DNA from: JBBQLG01 sp964251665
GTDB taxonomy: Bacteria; Bacteroidota; Bacteroidia; Cytophagales; Spirosomataceae
DNA: 64,000 nt
NCBI GenBank assembly: GCA_964251665.1
Contig: CAXUKO010000013.1
Location: 1-64,000, forward strand
Direction of reading: 5' to 3'
Each line of letters begins with the position of its first letter. The stretch's first letter is position 1. Positions 52,010 through 61,038 of this stretch are shown piece after piece. The notes under the pieces were generated by a model. It had not been told where the DNA came from and made no database searches. It saw nothing but the letters and a program-made list of their open reading frames with translations. Both the position numbers and the translations under genes were made by a program.

Positions 52010-52720
52010 TTACTGGGCAGCGAACGCTGCCCCCGCCTGTGGTACACTCATAATCTGGTCAGATACAGGCACCAGAATCGGACGAACTGATTGGGGGAAA
52101 TAAGATGTTTTTGCCGCCAGCCCGTCGCCATCTTTAAAAATGCGGCCTTTGCCAACAGGCACCAGTTTGTTACTGACGTCATTGGTTTTATCGGTTAGGA
52201 CGAAGGAATTCTGCCACCCTTGAATACCCCCTGCCGTGATCTCACCCGATATGACAGTTAGCTGTTTGTTGGCGATACCACTGGTAACGCCAGACTGCTC
52301 CGAGAAGATTGTAAACTTGTTGCCGTTGCCCGATATGAAAGCACCTTTGCCGATACCAGCATCCGTTTTACCCTCCGTTGCATAGTCGTAGGTTATTTTA
52401 CCGGCCGCATCCTGTGCATAAAAACGATAGTAGTAGCTGCTGAATAAGTCGCCCGGCCTTTTCGGGTCCTGGGGGCCGTAAGACACCTGCAAAATGTCGG
52501 GGTCAACGTAAAAGTTACCACTCAACTGCGGGGGGACAAGGCCTTCGTTGATAATGAAACCATTCTTCCGCAGACTATCCAGAATCGGCTGGGGCACGAT
52601 TTGCTGTATCTGGCTGGACAGGCCCTTGTTAAGGTCGACGTTGACTTCGCGCTGGCAACTGGTGGCTAGCACAAACAGCATCAGGAGTTGAGTGGCAAGA
52701 GAATAGTGAACAGGTTTCAT
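52010..52720 (-). CDS. Putative lipoprotein with REV/DL motif
   Basis: A 236-residue lipoprotein from ATG 52720 (MKPVHYSLATQLLMLFVLAT), with lipobox LATSC. Right after the cysteine it reads QREVNVDLNKGL, nearly the same as the next gene (KREVDIDL). The rest has beta-like segments (GNFYVDPDILQVSYGPQDP, YRFYAQDAAGKITYDYATEG). No known domain. An upstream extension to 52783 is unlikely. It lies 26 bases upstream of the gene at 50829. Confidence 0.72.
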   Translation of the reverse strand: MKPVHYSLATQLLMLFVLATSCQREVNVDLNKGLSSQIQQIVPQPILDSLRKNGFIINEGLVPPQLSGNFYVDPDILQVSYGPQDPKRPGDLFSSYYYRFYAQDAAGKITYDYATEGKTDAGIGKGAFISGNGNKFTIFSEQSGVTSGIANKQLTVISGEITAGGIQGWQNSFVLTDKTNDVSNKLVPVGKGRIFKDGDGLAAKTSYFPQSVRPILVPVSDQIMSVPQAGAAFAAQ

Positions 52721-52801
52721 GGCTTTGATAAGGTGGATGGATGGCCTTCGTAAAGTGCCCAATGCATCAGGGCGAGCCCACATGGAATCGACCCCGATGC
52801 C

Positions 52802-53329
52802 TTATTTCTCTGTTACTTTGTTGGTGGCTGTATCATAGATCCAGTGAATTGAGTTCAGGCCCGCAGCGCCGTTACCGGTGAGGGTGCCGCTGGACACAAA
52901 AACTCTGGAAGTCGCAGGCCGTACATCATTTGTAACCCGAACTGTGTACGACGAGGGTTGGATACTACCACAGGCCCTGTAGTAGTTTACCCAGAACTCG
53001 TATTTTCCCTGCGGAGACTGGCCGGTGAGGGGCCAGAAAATGTTTTCGTTGGGTCCCTGCGGACAGGAGCTGCACAAGCAGTCTACATCCAGTTGGCCCG
53101 GGCTTTTACGAGCTCTTTTATTGCCGTAATAGATTATCTCCCCGTTGGGGTCTTTTACATACAGGTCTAAATCTACGTTGACTTCATTGGTGAACTGTAA
53201 ATTAAAGCGGGGATTGCCGGGATTGCCAACCAGCAAATCAATATCAACTTCGCGCTTGCAGCCGCCCAGCGAACTCCAGAGCAGGGTGATACTAACGAAT
53301 TGGATAGTCCGGAATAGGTAGGTCTTCAT
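52802..53329 (-). CDS. Lipoprotein with DUF2135-like domain
   Basis: A 175-residue lipoprotein. The signal peptide has lipobox SLGGC, and the mature protein begins CKREVDIDLLVGN. The C-terminal ~110 residues match YfaP/DUF2135: DLDLYVKDPNGEIIYYGNKR, LDVDCLCSSCPQGPNENIFW, PQGKYEFWVNYYRACGS. The family has a calcium-binding beta fold. Its N-terminal motif is shared with the adjacent lipoprotein, suggesting a duplicated anchor. It lies between two exported proteins in the envelope cluster. Confidence 0.78.
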   Translation of the reverse strand: MKTYLFRTIQFVSITLLWSSLGGCKREVDIDLLVGNPGNPRFNLQFTNEVNVDLDLYVKDPNGEIIYYGNKRARKSPGQLDVDCLCSSCPQGPNENIFWPLTGQSPQGKYEFWVNYYRACGSIQPSSYTVRVTNDVRPATSRVFVSSGTLTGNGAAGLNSIHWIYDTATNKVTEK

Positions 53330-53350
53330 GAGTACGAATCGGTTTGGGAA

Positions 53351-54541
53351 TTACTTGCGTAATGCGTTAAAACCGATTCCAAGCCGGACACTGGCAAATT
53401 GAATGCGTTCGGTTAGGGCTGGTGATACAGTACCGAAATTCAGGTTTTTGACGTCCAGTAACTGATACCGGGCACTGATATCGACCAGCAGTCCACCAGC
53501 GCTGATCTCGTAGCCAAGGCTGGCACCATACGTCACAGGTGTCGCCTTGTTTTGCTGGTTACTGGGCGAGGGATGCGTGGCTGACGTTTTTACGGTTGTG
53601 GTCAATAAATTCACGCCGGCTTCTGGCATCAGATACAACCCACCGGCGTAGAACTTCAGACCCGCCTGTAGCGGAATTCGTGTCAGCTTGATGGTTTCGT
53701 CGTACTTCTCCGTACCGTTTTGCAGGTAGTTACGCACCAGTTGCCATTGATTGTAGCCACCGGTAAAAGAGATAGCCACCGCCCGAACGAACCGGAAGTC
53801 GAACCGGACGCTGCCACCTACGTTCTGATTCATGCCTAAACCTGCCGTGACATCGCCCCACTGCTTGTTGGTCGATTCGGGAAAATAAGCCAGTTCGGGG
53901 CCTACTGTCAGGTGGATATGTGCAAACGCTTTTGAGTTGGTGTACATGGCCGCAGGGGGCCGGGCTGAGTAGTCGGTACGAGGTGCAGCTGGTTCCGGCT
54001 GAGGAGCGGCAGCTGGCGTCTCTACAACAACTGGAGCTGGGGCCGATGGGGCTGGTTGCGGAGGGGTAACAACTGCAACCGGGGGCGTTACAGCCGCTGG
54101 CTTTCGTAGGTTCTCTACCCGTCCGTCAGCATAACGAACTCGGTCCAGTCGACTCAGTAAAAGCGCATATTGGGCTTTAGTTGGGTCGTTTGGCTTGGTA
54201 TAGTACAACTTTTGGGCGTCGCGCCGGACTACTTTGCCTGATACAACCGTCTGATCCACGAGCGTAATCTGATCAGTGGTTGGTTTACTGGCGGTCAGTG
54301 GCGTAATCAATTCTGTACTGCCATCACTGAAGACAATTTTCCAGACCTGACGGCGGGCAATCTTTTTTTTGACCTTCGATGTCGGCGGCTCGAAGTAGAC
54401 AATCGTACTGTCCGTTAATTCGTCTACTTTGACACTGATTGGCTTTTTGTCGAGTTTGTAGAGGACATCCGTGCGTGGAGCCTGAGCTGCTGCTAATTGA
54501 CTGACCAGGAATAGAAAAAGCAGGTAAAAAAATGTTTTCAT
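53351..54541 (-). CDS. Outer-membrane beta-barrel protein
   Basis: A 396-residue exported protein from ATG 54541 (MKTFFYLLFLFLVSQLAAAQ). Residues ~25-155 repeat a small beta unit (DVLYKLDKKPISVKVDELTD, QITLVDQTVVSGKVVRRDAQ). A Pro/Ala-rich spacer (about 165-210) follows. The C-terminal ~180 residues are an OmpA-like eight-strand porin-type barrel, with alternating strands (RFVRAVAISFTGGYNQWQ, GLKFYAGGLYLMPEAGVNLL). The last strand ends LGIGFNALRK. It is the first gene of the minus-strand envelope cluster. Confidence 0.82.
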   Translation of the reverse strand: MKTFFYLLFLFLVSQLAAAQAPRTDVLYKLDKKPISVKVDELTDSTIVYFEPPTSKVKKKIARRQVWKIVFSDGSTELITPLTASKPTTDQITLVDQTVVSGKVVRRDAQKLYYTKPNDPTKAQYALLLSRLDRVRYADGRVENLRKPAAVTPPVAVVTPPQPAPSAPAPVVVETPAAAPQPEPAAPRTDYSARPPAAMYTNSKAFAHIHLTVGPELAYFPESTNKQWGDVTAGLGMNQNVGGSVRFDFRFVRAVAISFTGGYNQWQLVRNYLQNGTEKYDETIKLTRIPLQAGLKFYAGGLYLMPEAGVNLLTTTVKTSATHPSPSNQQNKATPVTYGASLGYEISAGGLLVDISARYQLLDVKNLNFGTVSPALTERIQFASVRLGIGFNALRK

Positions 54542-55157
54542 GCAGCAGGGGTGGATAGGTGTGTATAGCGACGGGTAACGGATTGTAGGGCTATAGATCA
54601 GCATTGGCTCCGGTCCGAAAATGCGTAGGATCAATGAAAAACAGGTTTCATAAAGGGAGTATGGTGTGGATACAAGCGACCGAACATAAAATCAAAAAGG
54701 ATGTAGATAGAAACGGAAAGCCATAAAGTAATGGTCAGATTCAACGTAGTACCGCTTATCGGTTAAACCGGTTAATCAGTGTGACGAACTGGTTTGCAGC
54801 GTATAAGTAAAAATGTGCTATTATTATCATGCGTACAGAAAACGTCCGAAAAGGCCTCTATAGCAAATTCGGTTCGTGTTCAATTACTATTGGGCAGCTT
54901 GCTCAGACCTGGAAACGAATAAGGAAAAACAGCCATAAAATGAGGGTTTATACTGACAAAGAACCCGGGTAGTCACCCGTAGTTGATTTGGTTGGGTTTG
55001 TAATCAAATATGGAGCGAAACAGCCATTACGCCTACGGCTGTTTTACCAGGTCTGGTTTTTTCTTTATGAATGACCTCTTTTTTGCAATGAGCTAAAATC
55101 TGAAAGACGAGTTAGGCAGCGTACTCTTTTCTACCTTCTGTTGCTTCCGTGCTCAAT
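54542..55157. other. Long divergent intergenic region
   Basis: 616 bases between the barrel gene (minus) and the histidine kinase (plus). It should hold promoters for both. A hairpin AAACAGCC / GGCTGTTT (55018-55025 and 55037-55044) is present, and a T-rich stretch follows at about 55059. A 47-codon ORF at 54829-54972 lacks support. No clear gene or RNA was found. Confidence 0.5.
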
Positions 55158-57086
55158 ATGAATAGACGGCTTTTTGGTGCCATAGGAGCGTTAATGGTTT
55201 TGCTTGGGTTGGAGTGGGGTGGGGTCGGGGCTGCGGCTCAGTCATTCGTGCCGCTGCAACTGCGGCCAATCAACCTGCAACCTGTCGACTCAATTTATCG
55301 GCAGGCCGTGGCTACCCACGACTCGCTGCTACTGGCCGAAGCCTATTACCTTTATGGTAAGCGCTATGCACAGGCTGGTAATAATCTGGTGGCTAAATCC
55401 TGGTTTCTGCGTTCGCTCCGCATTCAGGAGTTACGGGGCGACAGCTACGAATATGGGCGGCTTTACCTGCGTCTGGCCGATCTGGAAGCGGCTCAGTGGC
55501 ATACCGGCGATGCGCTGCGATACGCCCGGCAGGCAAGGGCCATTTTTGCGCGTATTCACCACTTTAAGGGCCAGTCGATGGCGTTTGGCACGCTGGCTCG
55601 TATTCATCTTGGCAACAGTCCGGTAGTTAACTCCACCGATAGTTCGTCTGTCCATGTTGACAGTGCCTATCAGTACCTGCGTCAGGCCGAACAGTGGGCC
55701 TCCCTGGTCGATGATCCCCTGTTGCGGGCTGATGTTGACGAATTACTGGGTAAAGTACTCGTGGCCAAACGACGACCGGAAGGCATTCAGTACTTCGAGC
55801 GGGGCGTGGCTATTCATCGGCAATACAGTTCGCTGGGTAAGCAAATCAGGGCCATCCTGAATCTGGCTTCGGCTTACCTCACGCTGGGGCAACCTAAAGC
55901 CGCTCACCGGTTGCTCATGCAGGTAAGGCAATTGTATACCGATCAGCACCACAATGAATTTGATACGCGCCAGCAGAACGAAGAGGTAACGCAGGCCTAT
56001 TACGCAGCCATTGGCAACTGGAAACAGGCTTATCTGCATCAAAATCGCCTGCATCAAATCGAAAAAAGCGGACTCATTGCTGACCGAAATGGTGCCATCA
56101 GCCGCTTAAGTGTGGAGTTTGAAACCCGGAAACGGGAGGCTCGTTTACAGGCTCAGCAGCGTGAGTTGGCCCTCGACACGGCGAAAATGCGTACCCAGCA
56201 ATGGCTGCTTATCGCATTAGGTGTTCTGCTCAGTGGTACGGTTGTGCTCAGTGCCGTATTTTTTCGGCTTTACCGGCAAAACAAGCGCATCGGACGTCGT
56301 AATGCCGAGTTGGTACAGGAACAAAATCACCGCGTTAAAAACAATCTACAGGTCGTATCGAGTCTGCTTAGTCTGCAATCCAAGCGGTTGACGGATGCTG
56401 CGGCCAGAAAAGCCGTTGAGGAAAGTCGGCTTCGGGTTCAGTCAATGGCTATTCTGCACCGACGGCTTTACGACGGGGCCAACTTAGCGCAGGTTAACGT
56501 AGGCGAGTTCATTCGGGAACTCGTAGAAGGCGTACTGACGGCGTATGGATTTCCGTTCGCCGAAACCCAGTTCACTATCGATGCCATTAGCCTAGTGGCA
56601 GACAAGGCTGTGCCTTTAGGCCTGATTCTGAACGAGCTGACGACGAATGCCTGTAAATATGCGTTCGTCAATAATGATAACCCCTGCCTGTCCATCACCT
56701 TCCGGCAGCAAGCCAATAAAATACACATGACCGTAAGCGATAATGGTCCCGGACTGGATGGTCCCGGACTGGAGGGTTTTGGACTGGAGCAGTCCGACAC
56801 TTCGGATTCCGGACCGGAGCAGTCCGATAGTTTGGGACCGGGCCTGGAGCGGGTCAGGGCTCCGCTAAACCGGTCAGTAAGTGCCGGTCCTCTTCGGATA
56901 AAGTCATTACTGGACCGGTCTGGCGAAAAGGGGGCGGGACGGGCACAATCCGTTGCTACCCGAGCGACTGCAACAGGTAGTTCATTTGGTATGCAACTCA
57001 TTCAGGCACAGGTCGACCAGTTATCGGGCACGAGCCGGTTTGTGTCAGCCAATGGTACTGTATTCACCCTAACATTCACTGTTTAA
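55158..57086 (+). CDS. TPR sensor histidine kinase (HisKA_2 type) with insertion in the ATP lid
   Basis: A 642-residue kinase from ATG 55158. Residues 1-30 are a signal-like segment; TPR-like repeats (about 45-310) would sense inside the periplasm. A membrane helix lies near 350-372 (WLLIALGVLLSGTVVLSAVF). EQNHRVKNNLQVVSSLLSLQ is the HisKA_2 phosphoacceptor site and GLILNELTTNACKYAF the N box. The G1 motif DNGPGL is followed by about 73 unusual residues before the G2 motif SSFGMQLI, whereas the family normally has roughly ten. The insert is encoded partly by repeated DNA. It is followed 8 bases later by a LytTR regulator, its likely partner. Confidence 0.87.
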   Translation: MNRRLFGAIGALMVLLGLEWGGVGAAAQSFVPLQLRPINLQPVDSIYRQAVATHDSLLLAEAYYLYGKRYAQAGNNLVAKSWFLRSLRIQELRGDSYEYGRLYLRLADLEAAQWHTGDALRYARQARAIFARIHHFKGQSMAFGTLARIHLGNSPVVNSTDSSSVHVDSAYQYLRQAEQWASLVDDPLLRADVDELLGKVLVAKRRPEGIQYFERGVAIHRQYSSLGKQIRAILNLASAYLTLGQPKAAHRLLMQVRQLYTDQHHNEFDTRQQNEEVTQAYYAAIGNWKQAYLHQNRLHQIEKSGLIADRNGAISRLSVEFETRKREARLQAQQRELALDTAKMRTQQWLLIALGVLLSGTVVLSAVFFRLYRQNKRIGRRNAELVQEQNHRVKNNLQVVSSLLSLQSKRLTDAAARKAVEESRLRVQSMAILHRRLYDGANLAQVNVGEFIRELVEGVLTAYGFPFAETQFTIDAISLVADKAVPLGLILNELTTNACKYAFVNNDNPCLSITFRQQANKIHMTVSDNGPGLDGPGLEGFGLEQSDTSDSGPEQSDSLGPGLERVRAPLNRSVSAGPLRIKSLLDRSGEKGAGRAQSVATRATATGSSFGMQLIQAQVDQLSGTSRFVSANGTVFTLTFTV

Positions 57087-57094
57087 CGTAGCCA

Positions 57095-57832
57095 ATGGAC
57101 CCGCTGAAAATTCTGATTGTGGAGGATGAAACGATTACGGCAATGGACCTGTGTGAAACCCTGGAAGCGGCCGGGCATACGGTAACGGGTATTGCCCGAA
57201 ATATACAACAGGCACTGGAGTCGGCTGCGGCCTATCTGCCCGATTTAGCTCTGATTGATATTCAATTGAGAGGCTCCAGCGCCGATGGGATTGCTACGGC
57301 GAAAGAACTGCTGGCCCGGTACCGAATGCCCATTATTTACCTGACGGCTAACTCCGAGGAGCAAACATTTCAATTAGCGAAACAGACCCTGCCGGCTGCC
57401 TACATGCTCAAGCCCTTCCGGCACGATGAACTGAAACTACAGATCGAACTGGCTTATTATTCCCAGTCGCCCCCCGTCAGTTCGGTAGATTCATCGGCCG
57501 CTAAGTACGTGTACCTGCCCGATGATGAAGGCTACGAACGGGTAGAACTTAAGGATGTATTGTATGTAAAAGCGGATGGCGCTTACACCAAAGTATTTGC
57601 CATTACCAAAGAAACGCCCTACCACGTGAGCACCAACCTGAGCCATTTGTCGCAGTACTTCCCCACTCCTAATTTTCACCGGCTGTCCAGGTCACTGCTT
57701 ATCAACCTGAACTATCTGGCGCGTGTAGAGCACAATTACCTGTACATGAAGGGGCATTCGACTCCGCTTCCTATACCGGCGGCTAATCGAAAAGAGTTAA
57801 TGAAACGGCTGAACGTTGTCCGAACAAAATAA
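57095..57832 (+). CDS. LytTR-type response regulator
   Basis: A 245-residue two-domain regulator. Receiver: ILIVEDE (acidic pocket), phosphoacceptor Asp55 in LALIDIQL, Thr in YLTAN and Lys in MLKPFRHDE. LytTR domain (about 145-245): LKDVLYVKADGAYTKVFAIT, FHRLSRSLLINLNYLARVEH. It lies 8 bases after the histidine kinase gene, so the pair is probably one signalling module and cotranscribed. The DNA targets are unknown. Confidence 0.9.
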   Translation: MDPLKILIVEDETITAMDLCETLEAAGHTVTGIARNIQQALESAAAYLPDLALIDIQLRGSSADGIATAKELLARYRMPIIYLTANSEEQTFQLAKQTLPAAYMLKPFRHDELKLQIELAYYSQSPPVSSVDSSAAKYVYLPDDEGYERVELKDVLYVKADGAYTKVFAITKETPYHVSTNLSHLSQYFPTPNFHRLSRSLLINLNYLARVEHNYLYMKGHSTPLPIPAANRKELMKRLNVVRTK

Positions 57833-58091
57833 GGTAGCTGCTTTAACGAAACTACCTCTTCGGCTGCTCCACGAACACCACCCACTCTATAGTTCAGTTG
57901 GGTCACAATCAGTTAGTTAAGGGGCTGCGTTGACGTAAAATTAATTACCGTTTACTAAGTCGTAATCTATTGATAATCAATAAGTTACTTACTTTAGGCT
58001 GTGTTTGGCATGGTTACCGGAACATTATCTGATTTGAAAAAAGGCTAAGTTGTAGCTGTAATTAATCGCCACTCCAAACTACCCGCCGAAC

Positions 58092-58478
58092 ATGGCTACC
58101 TACGAGAAAGCATTTACAATGGATGACCTCAAAAAGCAGGTTACCAACTACCAGAATTTCGCTGTAAAAGAAAGCGCTGTTGCACCAAAAGATGTGTTTA
58201 CGTCGGCTGTTTTCAGTAAAGACGTTATTCAGCAGCTCCTGAACACCTCCGATGATACCCACGGCCTTCGTATCTACATGGCCAAGAGTTCGGAGGATGA
58301 TACCCACGACGATGTATCGTATCTGTTGATGCCTGTAGCTAAAGAAGCCGATGGGTCGTTTACCGATCAGGTATCTGATGACCACGACCACGTAGCATCC
58401 GGTCTGATTGCGCTGGCCGACTGCATCGGGCCTTTGTGCAAAGGTGGTTCGCTGGCACCCGGCAACCCGGTAGCCTAA
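58092..58478 (+). CDS. Small soluble protein of unknown function
   Basis: A 128-residue protein. No signal peptide or membrane helix is seen. It starts MATYEKAFTMDDLKKQVTNY and is mostly acidic with histidine-rich acidic stretches (DDTHDDVSYLLMP, DQVSDDHDHVASG). Two cysteines occur late (DCIGPLCKGG). I do not recognise a family. It stands between a two-component pair and the next kinase unit and may be regulated by either. A hairpin follows its stop. Confidence 0.65.
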   Translation: MATYEKAFTMDDLKKQVTNYQNFAVKESAVAPKDVFTSAVFSKDVIQQLLNTSDDTHGLRIYMAKSSEDDTHDDVSYLLMPVAKEADGSFTDQVSDDHDHVASGLIALADCIGPLCKGGSLAPGNPVA

Positions 58479-58492
58479 GTATATCTCTTCTT

Positions 58493-58518
58493 AACGGGCG
58501 GCCTGTGCGCCGTCCGTT
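58493..58518 (+). terminator. Weak terminator-like hairpin
   Basis: AACGGGCGGC (58493-58502) pairs with GCCGTCCGTT (58509-58518) with one mismatch and a 6-base loop. No clear T-run follows, so its terminator role is uncertain. Confidence 0.4.
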
Positions 58519-58533
58519 CTAATAAAACAATCA

Positions 58534-59211
58534 ATGTTTCACTGGTTGCGCAAACTGGCTGGCGAGGATAAAGCCTATGTAGTGTTACTGATTCTCGTGA
58601 CGGGCGTTCTGATCAGCCGATACCGCACCCTGCCTGCAAATTTACGGCCGTTGCTTGGACTGGCTATGCTGCATTTATGTGTAGAATTGTTGGCTGATTA
58701 CCTGCATTTCGGCTTTACACCCAGCATCGACAACATATTCCTGTATCACCTGATGACTCCGCTGGATTACTCCCTGCTGGCATTCATCTTTTACCAGACT
58801 TTTACCGGACTCCGCCTGAAAAGGGCGATTGGCTGGTCGGTAGTGGCGTACTGGGCAGTCGCTGTTTTCTTTACCCTTTACAACGAACCGCTCGATCAGG
58901 TAAATACGCTGGCTTTCATGACCGAAAGTTTACTGATTACCTTTTGGTGTTTCATGTTTTTTCGGGATTTGTTGAACAGAAGTAGTACGTATGTACCTGA
59001 AAAAGACCCAACATTCTGGATTCTTGTCGCTGTGCTGTTCTACTTTCTGGGTAACTTTTTCATTTACGGTTCGCTGAATTACTTCATTAAAAATGATGTC
59101 ACTCTCGGCACTCGAATCTACTATGCGGGCTATGCGTTTTATTACCTACTTTACGGAACCATTGGGGTAACCTGTCTGCTGAATTTTCCTGTGCGTACCC
59201 ATGAACGATGA
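58534..59211 (+). CDS. Integral membrane protein, likely sensor partner of the kinase
   Basis: A 225-residue protein with about six hydrophobic helices (YVVLLILVTGVLISR, LRPLLGLAMLHLCVELLADY, WSVVAYWAVAVFFTLY, ILVAVLFYFLGNFFIYGSL). No catalytic motif is visible. Its stop overlaps the start of the histidine kinase gene by 11 bases, so the two are translationally coupled. It may be the membrane sensing part of that kinase, which itself has only one membrane segment. Confidence 0.75.
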   Translation: MFHWLRKLAGEDKAYVVLLILVTGVLISRYRTLPANLRPLLGLAMLHLCVELLADYLHFGFTPSIDNIFLYHLMTPLDYSLLAFIFYQTFTGLRLKRAIGWSVVAYWAVAVFFTLYNEPLDQVNTLAFMTESLLITFWCFMFFRDLLNRSSTYVPEKDPTFWILVAVLFYFLGNFFIYGSLNYFIKNDVTLGTRIYYAGYAFYYLLYGTIGVTCLLNFPVRTHER

Positions 59212-60022
59212 AAAGACGAACGAGATCATAATCATGCTCGTGACCGGTAGTGTAGTCTTGTTGCTGATGGCCCTGTTCGGCGTTAGCTTCATTCTCTATT
59301 ACCACCGTCGGCAACGCGAAAACCAACGGGAAAAGCAACTCCTCACCGAGGCCTATGAGCGTGAACTGCTGCGTGCTAAACTCGAAATTCAGAACCACAC
59401 GCTCCAGCAATTGGGCGAGGAACTGCACGACCATATTGGCCAGATGCTGGCCCTGGCGAAACTTCAGCTGAACAGTCTGTCGGCCCGGCTCACCGAACCA
59501 GCACATCAGGCCGCTACGCGCGACACGCTGGACGTTATTTCGCAAACGATCCGCGATGTACGGGCCATGACCAAAACCCTCGATACGCGGACGGTACACC
59601 AGTTCGGTTTGCAGGACAGCCTGACCCTCGCCCTCGAACGCATTGAACGAACCGGCTACTACCAGGCCCGGCTGCTGGTAACCGGCTCGCCCTACTCGCT
59701 TGGTAATGAAACTGAAATTATCCTGTTTCGGATGGCTCAGGAGTCGCTCACCAACGCCCTCAAACACGCGCAGGCCCGCACCCTGACGGTCGACGCCGAT
59801 TATCAGTCGGATGCCTTCCGGCTGTGCATCCGCGATGATGGGCAGGGCTTTTCCCTCAAAGATGTAACGGGCCGCTCACTGAGTCAGTCGGGGTCGGGGT
59901 TGGGGCATTTGCAGCAGCGCGCCCGTCTGCTGGGCGGGCAGTGCCATATCGACAGTCAGCCCGGAGCCGGTACCCGCATCGAAATCAGCCTGCCCCGGAG
60001 CCGACCCGCCGTTATGGCCTGA
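59201..60022 (+). CDS. Sensor histidine kinase, NarX/HisKA_3 type
   Basis: A 273-residue kinase. One membrane helix is near residues 12-34. The HisKA_3 dimerisation helix carries the phosphoacceptor His76 in EELHDHIGQMLALAK, and RMAQESLTNALKHA is the N box. G1 is IRDDGQGFSL, G2 is GSGLGHLQQRARLLGG, and the end is GTRIEISLP. There is no extracytoplasmic sensor domain of its own. The partner response regulator is not adjacent, making it an orphan kinase in this window. The membrane protein upstream, with which it overlaps, may provide the sensing function. Confidence 0.87.
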   Translation: MNDEKTNEIIIMLVTGSVVLLLMALFGVSFILYYHRRQRENQREKQLLTEAYERELLRAKLEIQNHTLQQLGEELHDHIGQMLALAKLQLNSLSARLTEPAHQAATRDTLDVISQTIRDVRAMTKTLDTRTVHQFGLQDSLTLALERIERTGYYQARLLVTGSPYSLGNETEIILFRMAQESLTNALKHAQARTLTVDADYQSDAFRLCIRDDGQGFSLKDVTGRSLSQSGSGLGHLQQRARLLGGQCHIDSQPGAGTRIEISLPRSRPAVMA

Positions 60023-60093
60023 CCCAATAGTCGGTCATCTGCGAAATAACCGTAATTTTAGCGCGTTCTCTGCCTTTAACCCGTGAACCGCCC

Positions 60094-61032
60094 GTGCGTT
60101 ACGTCCTTGTCCTGTTGCTTGCTTGCCTGATTACGTTCGGGGCCTCGGCCCAATCGCGCCGACGGTCGGCGATGACCATTCCGCAGACTACCGGCCCCGT
60201 GCCGGTTGTTTCGGCTCCGCAGCCCCACCTGCTCGAAAGCATTGCCTTTGGCAGTTCCCTGCTGAACCGGCCCGTTCGCTACTCCGTCATTCTCCCCGAC
60301 GATTATTACACCTCGAACCGGCGCTATCCGGTGGTTTATCTCCTGCATGGCTACGGCGACGACGAAACCGGCTGGATTCAGTTTGGCGAAGCCGACCGGA
60401 TTCTGGCCGAAGGGGTAAAATCGGGTCTGTTGCCACCCATGATTCTCGTCATGCCCGATGCCGGTACAACCTGGTACATCAATGACTATCAGAATAAAGT
60501 CCGGTACGAAGACATGTTCGTTCAGGAGTTTATCGCGCATATCGACTCAACCTACCGTACGCGGGCCAACCGTGAGTTCCGGGCTATTGCCGGCGTATCG
60601 ATGGGCGGGCATGGCGCCCTGATGCTGGCGATGCACCACCCCGACCTGTTTAGTGCCAGCGCGGGTCTGAGTGCCGCCGTTCGGACGGAGGAAACGTTTA
60701 TGGCCATTCCCGACGAGCGTTATAACACCGCCTACGCCAATGCATTCAGCGGACCGGTCAAGGGCGAAGAACGGCTTACGGCTACCTGGAAGCGGAGTAG
60801 TCCGCTGGTACTGGCCCGGTCTGCGCCCGAGAATGACCTGAAACAGGTGCGGTGGTGGATCGACTGTGGCGACGACGATGCGCTCACGGTGGGTAACGCC
60901 ATGCTTCATATCGCGCTGCTTAATCGGAAGATTGCCCACGAGTTCCGCATTCGGGATGGTGCCCATACCTGGTCATACTGGCGTACGGCCCTGCCCGATG
61001 CCTTAAAATTCCTGAGCGACGGATTTCACTGA
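60094..61032 (+). CDS. Secreted alpha/beta-hydrolase esterase (Esterase D/S-formylglutathione hydrolase-like)
   Basis: A 312-residue secreted hydrolase. The start is GTG 60094, encoding a signal peptide (VLVLLLACLITFGASAQ). The esterase family reads SVILPDDYYTSNRRYPVVYL and LLHGYGDDETGW; the nucleophile Ser is in GVSMGGHGALM, the acid is probably Asp in WWIDCGDDD, and the His is in RDGAHTWSYW. The family includes feruloyl and acyl esterases; the natural substrate is unknown. It ends 7 bases before the dispersed repeat at 61039. Confidence 0.85.
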   Translation: MRYVLVLLLACLITFGASAQSRRRSAMTIPQTTGPVPVVSAPQPHLLESIAFGSSLLNRPVRYSVILPDDYYTSNRRYPVVYLLHGYGDDETGWIQFGEADRILAEGVKSGLLPPMILVMPDAGTTWYINDYQNKVRYEDMFVQEFIAHIDSTYRTRANREFRAIAGVSMGGHGALMLAMHHPDLFSASAGLSAAVRTEETFMAIPDERYNTAYANAFSGPVKGEERLTATWKRSSPLVLARSAPENDLKQVRWWIDCGDDDALTVGNAMLHIALLNRKIAHEFRIRDGAHTWSYWRTALPDALKFLSDGFH

Positions 61033-61038
61033 CGTACC

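Noticed and set aside
54829..54972. A 47-codon plus-strand ORF in the long intergenic region
   Set aside because: No domain, no supported promoter and no start context; short ORFs of this length occur by chance.
55018..55044. Hairpin AAACAGCC/GGCTGTTT as a terminator or small RNA
   Set aside because: The stem is only 8 bases with an 11-base loop, and the T-run lies 15 bases away; no gene ends just upstream.
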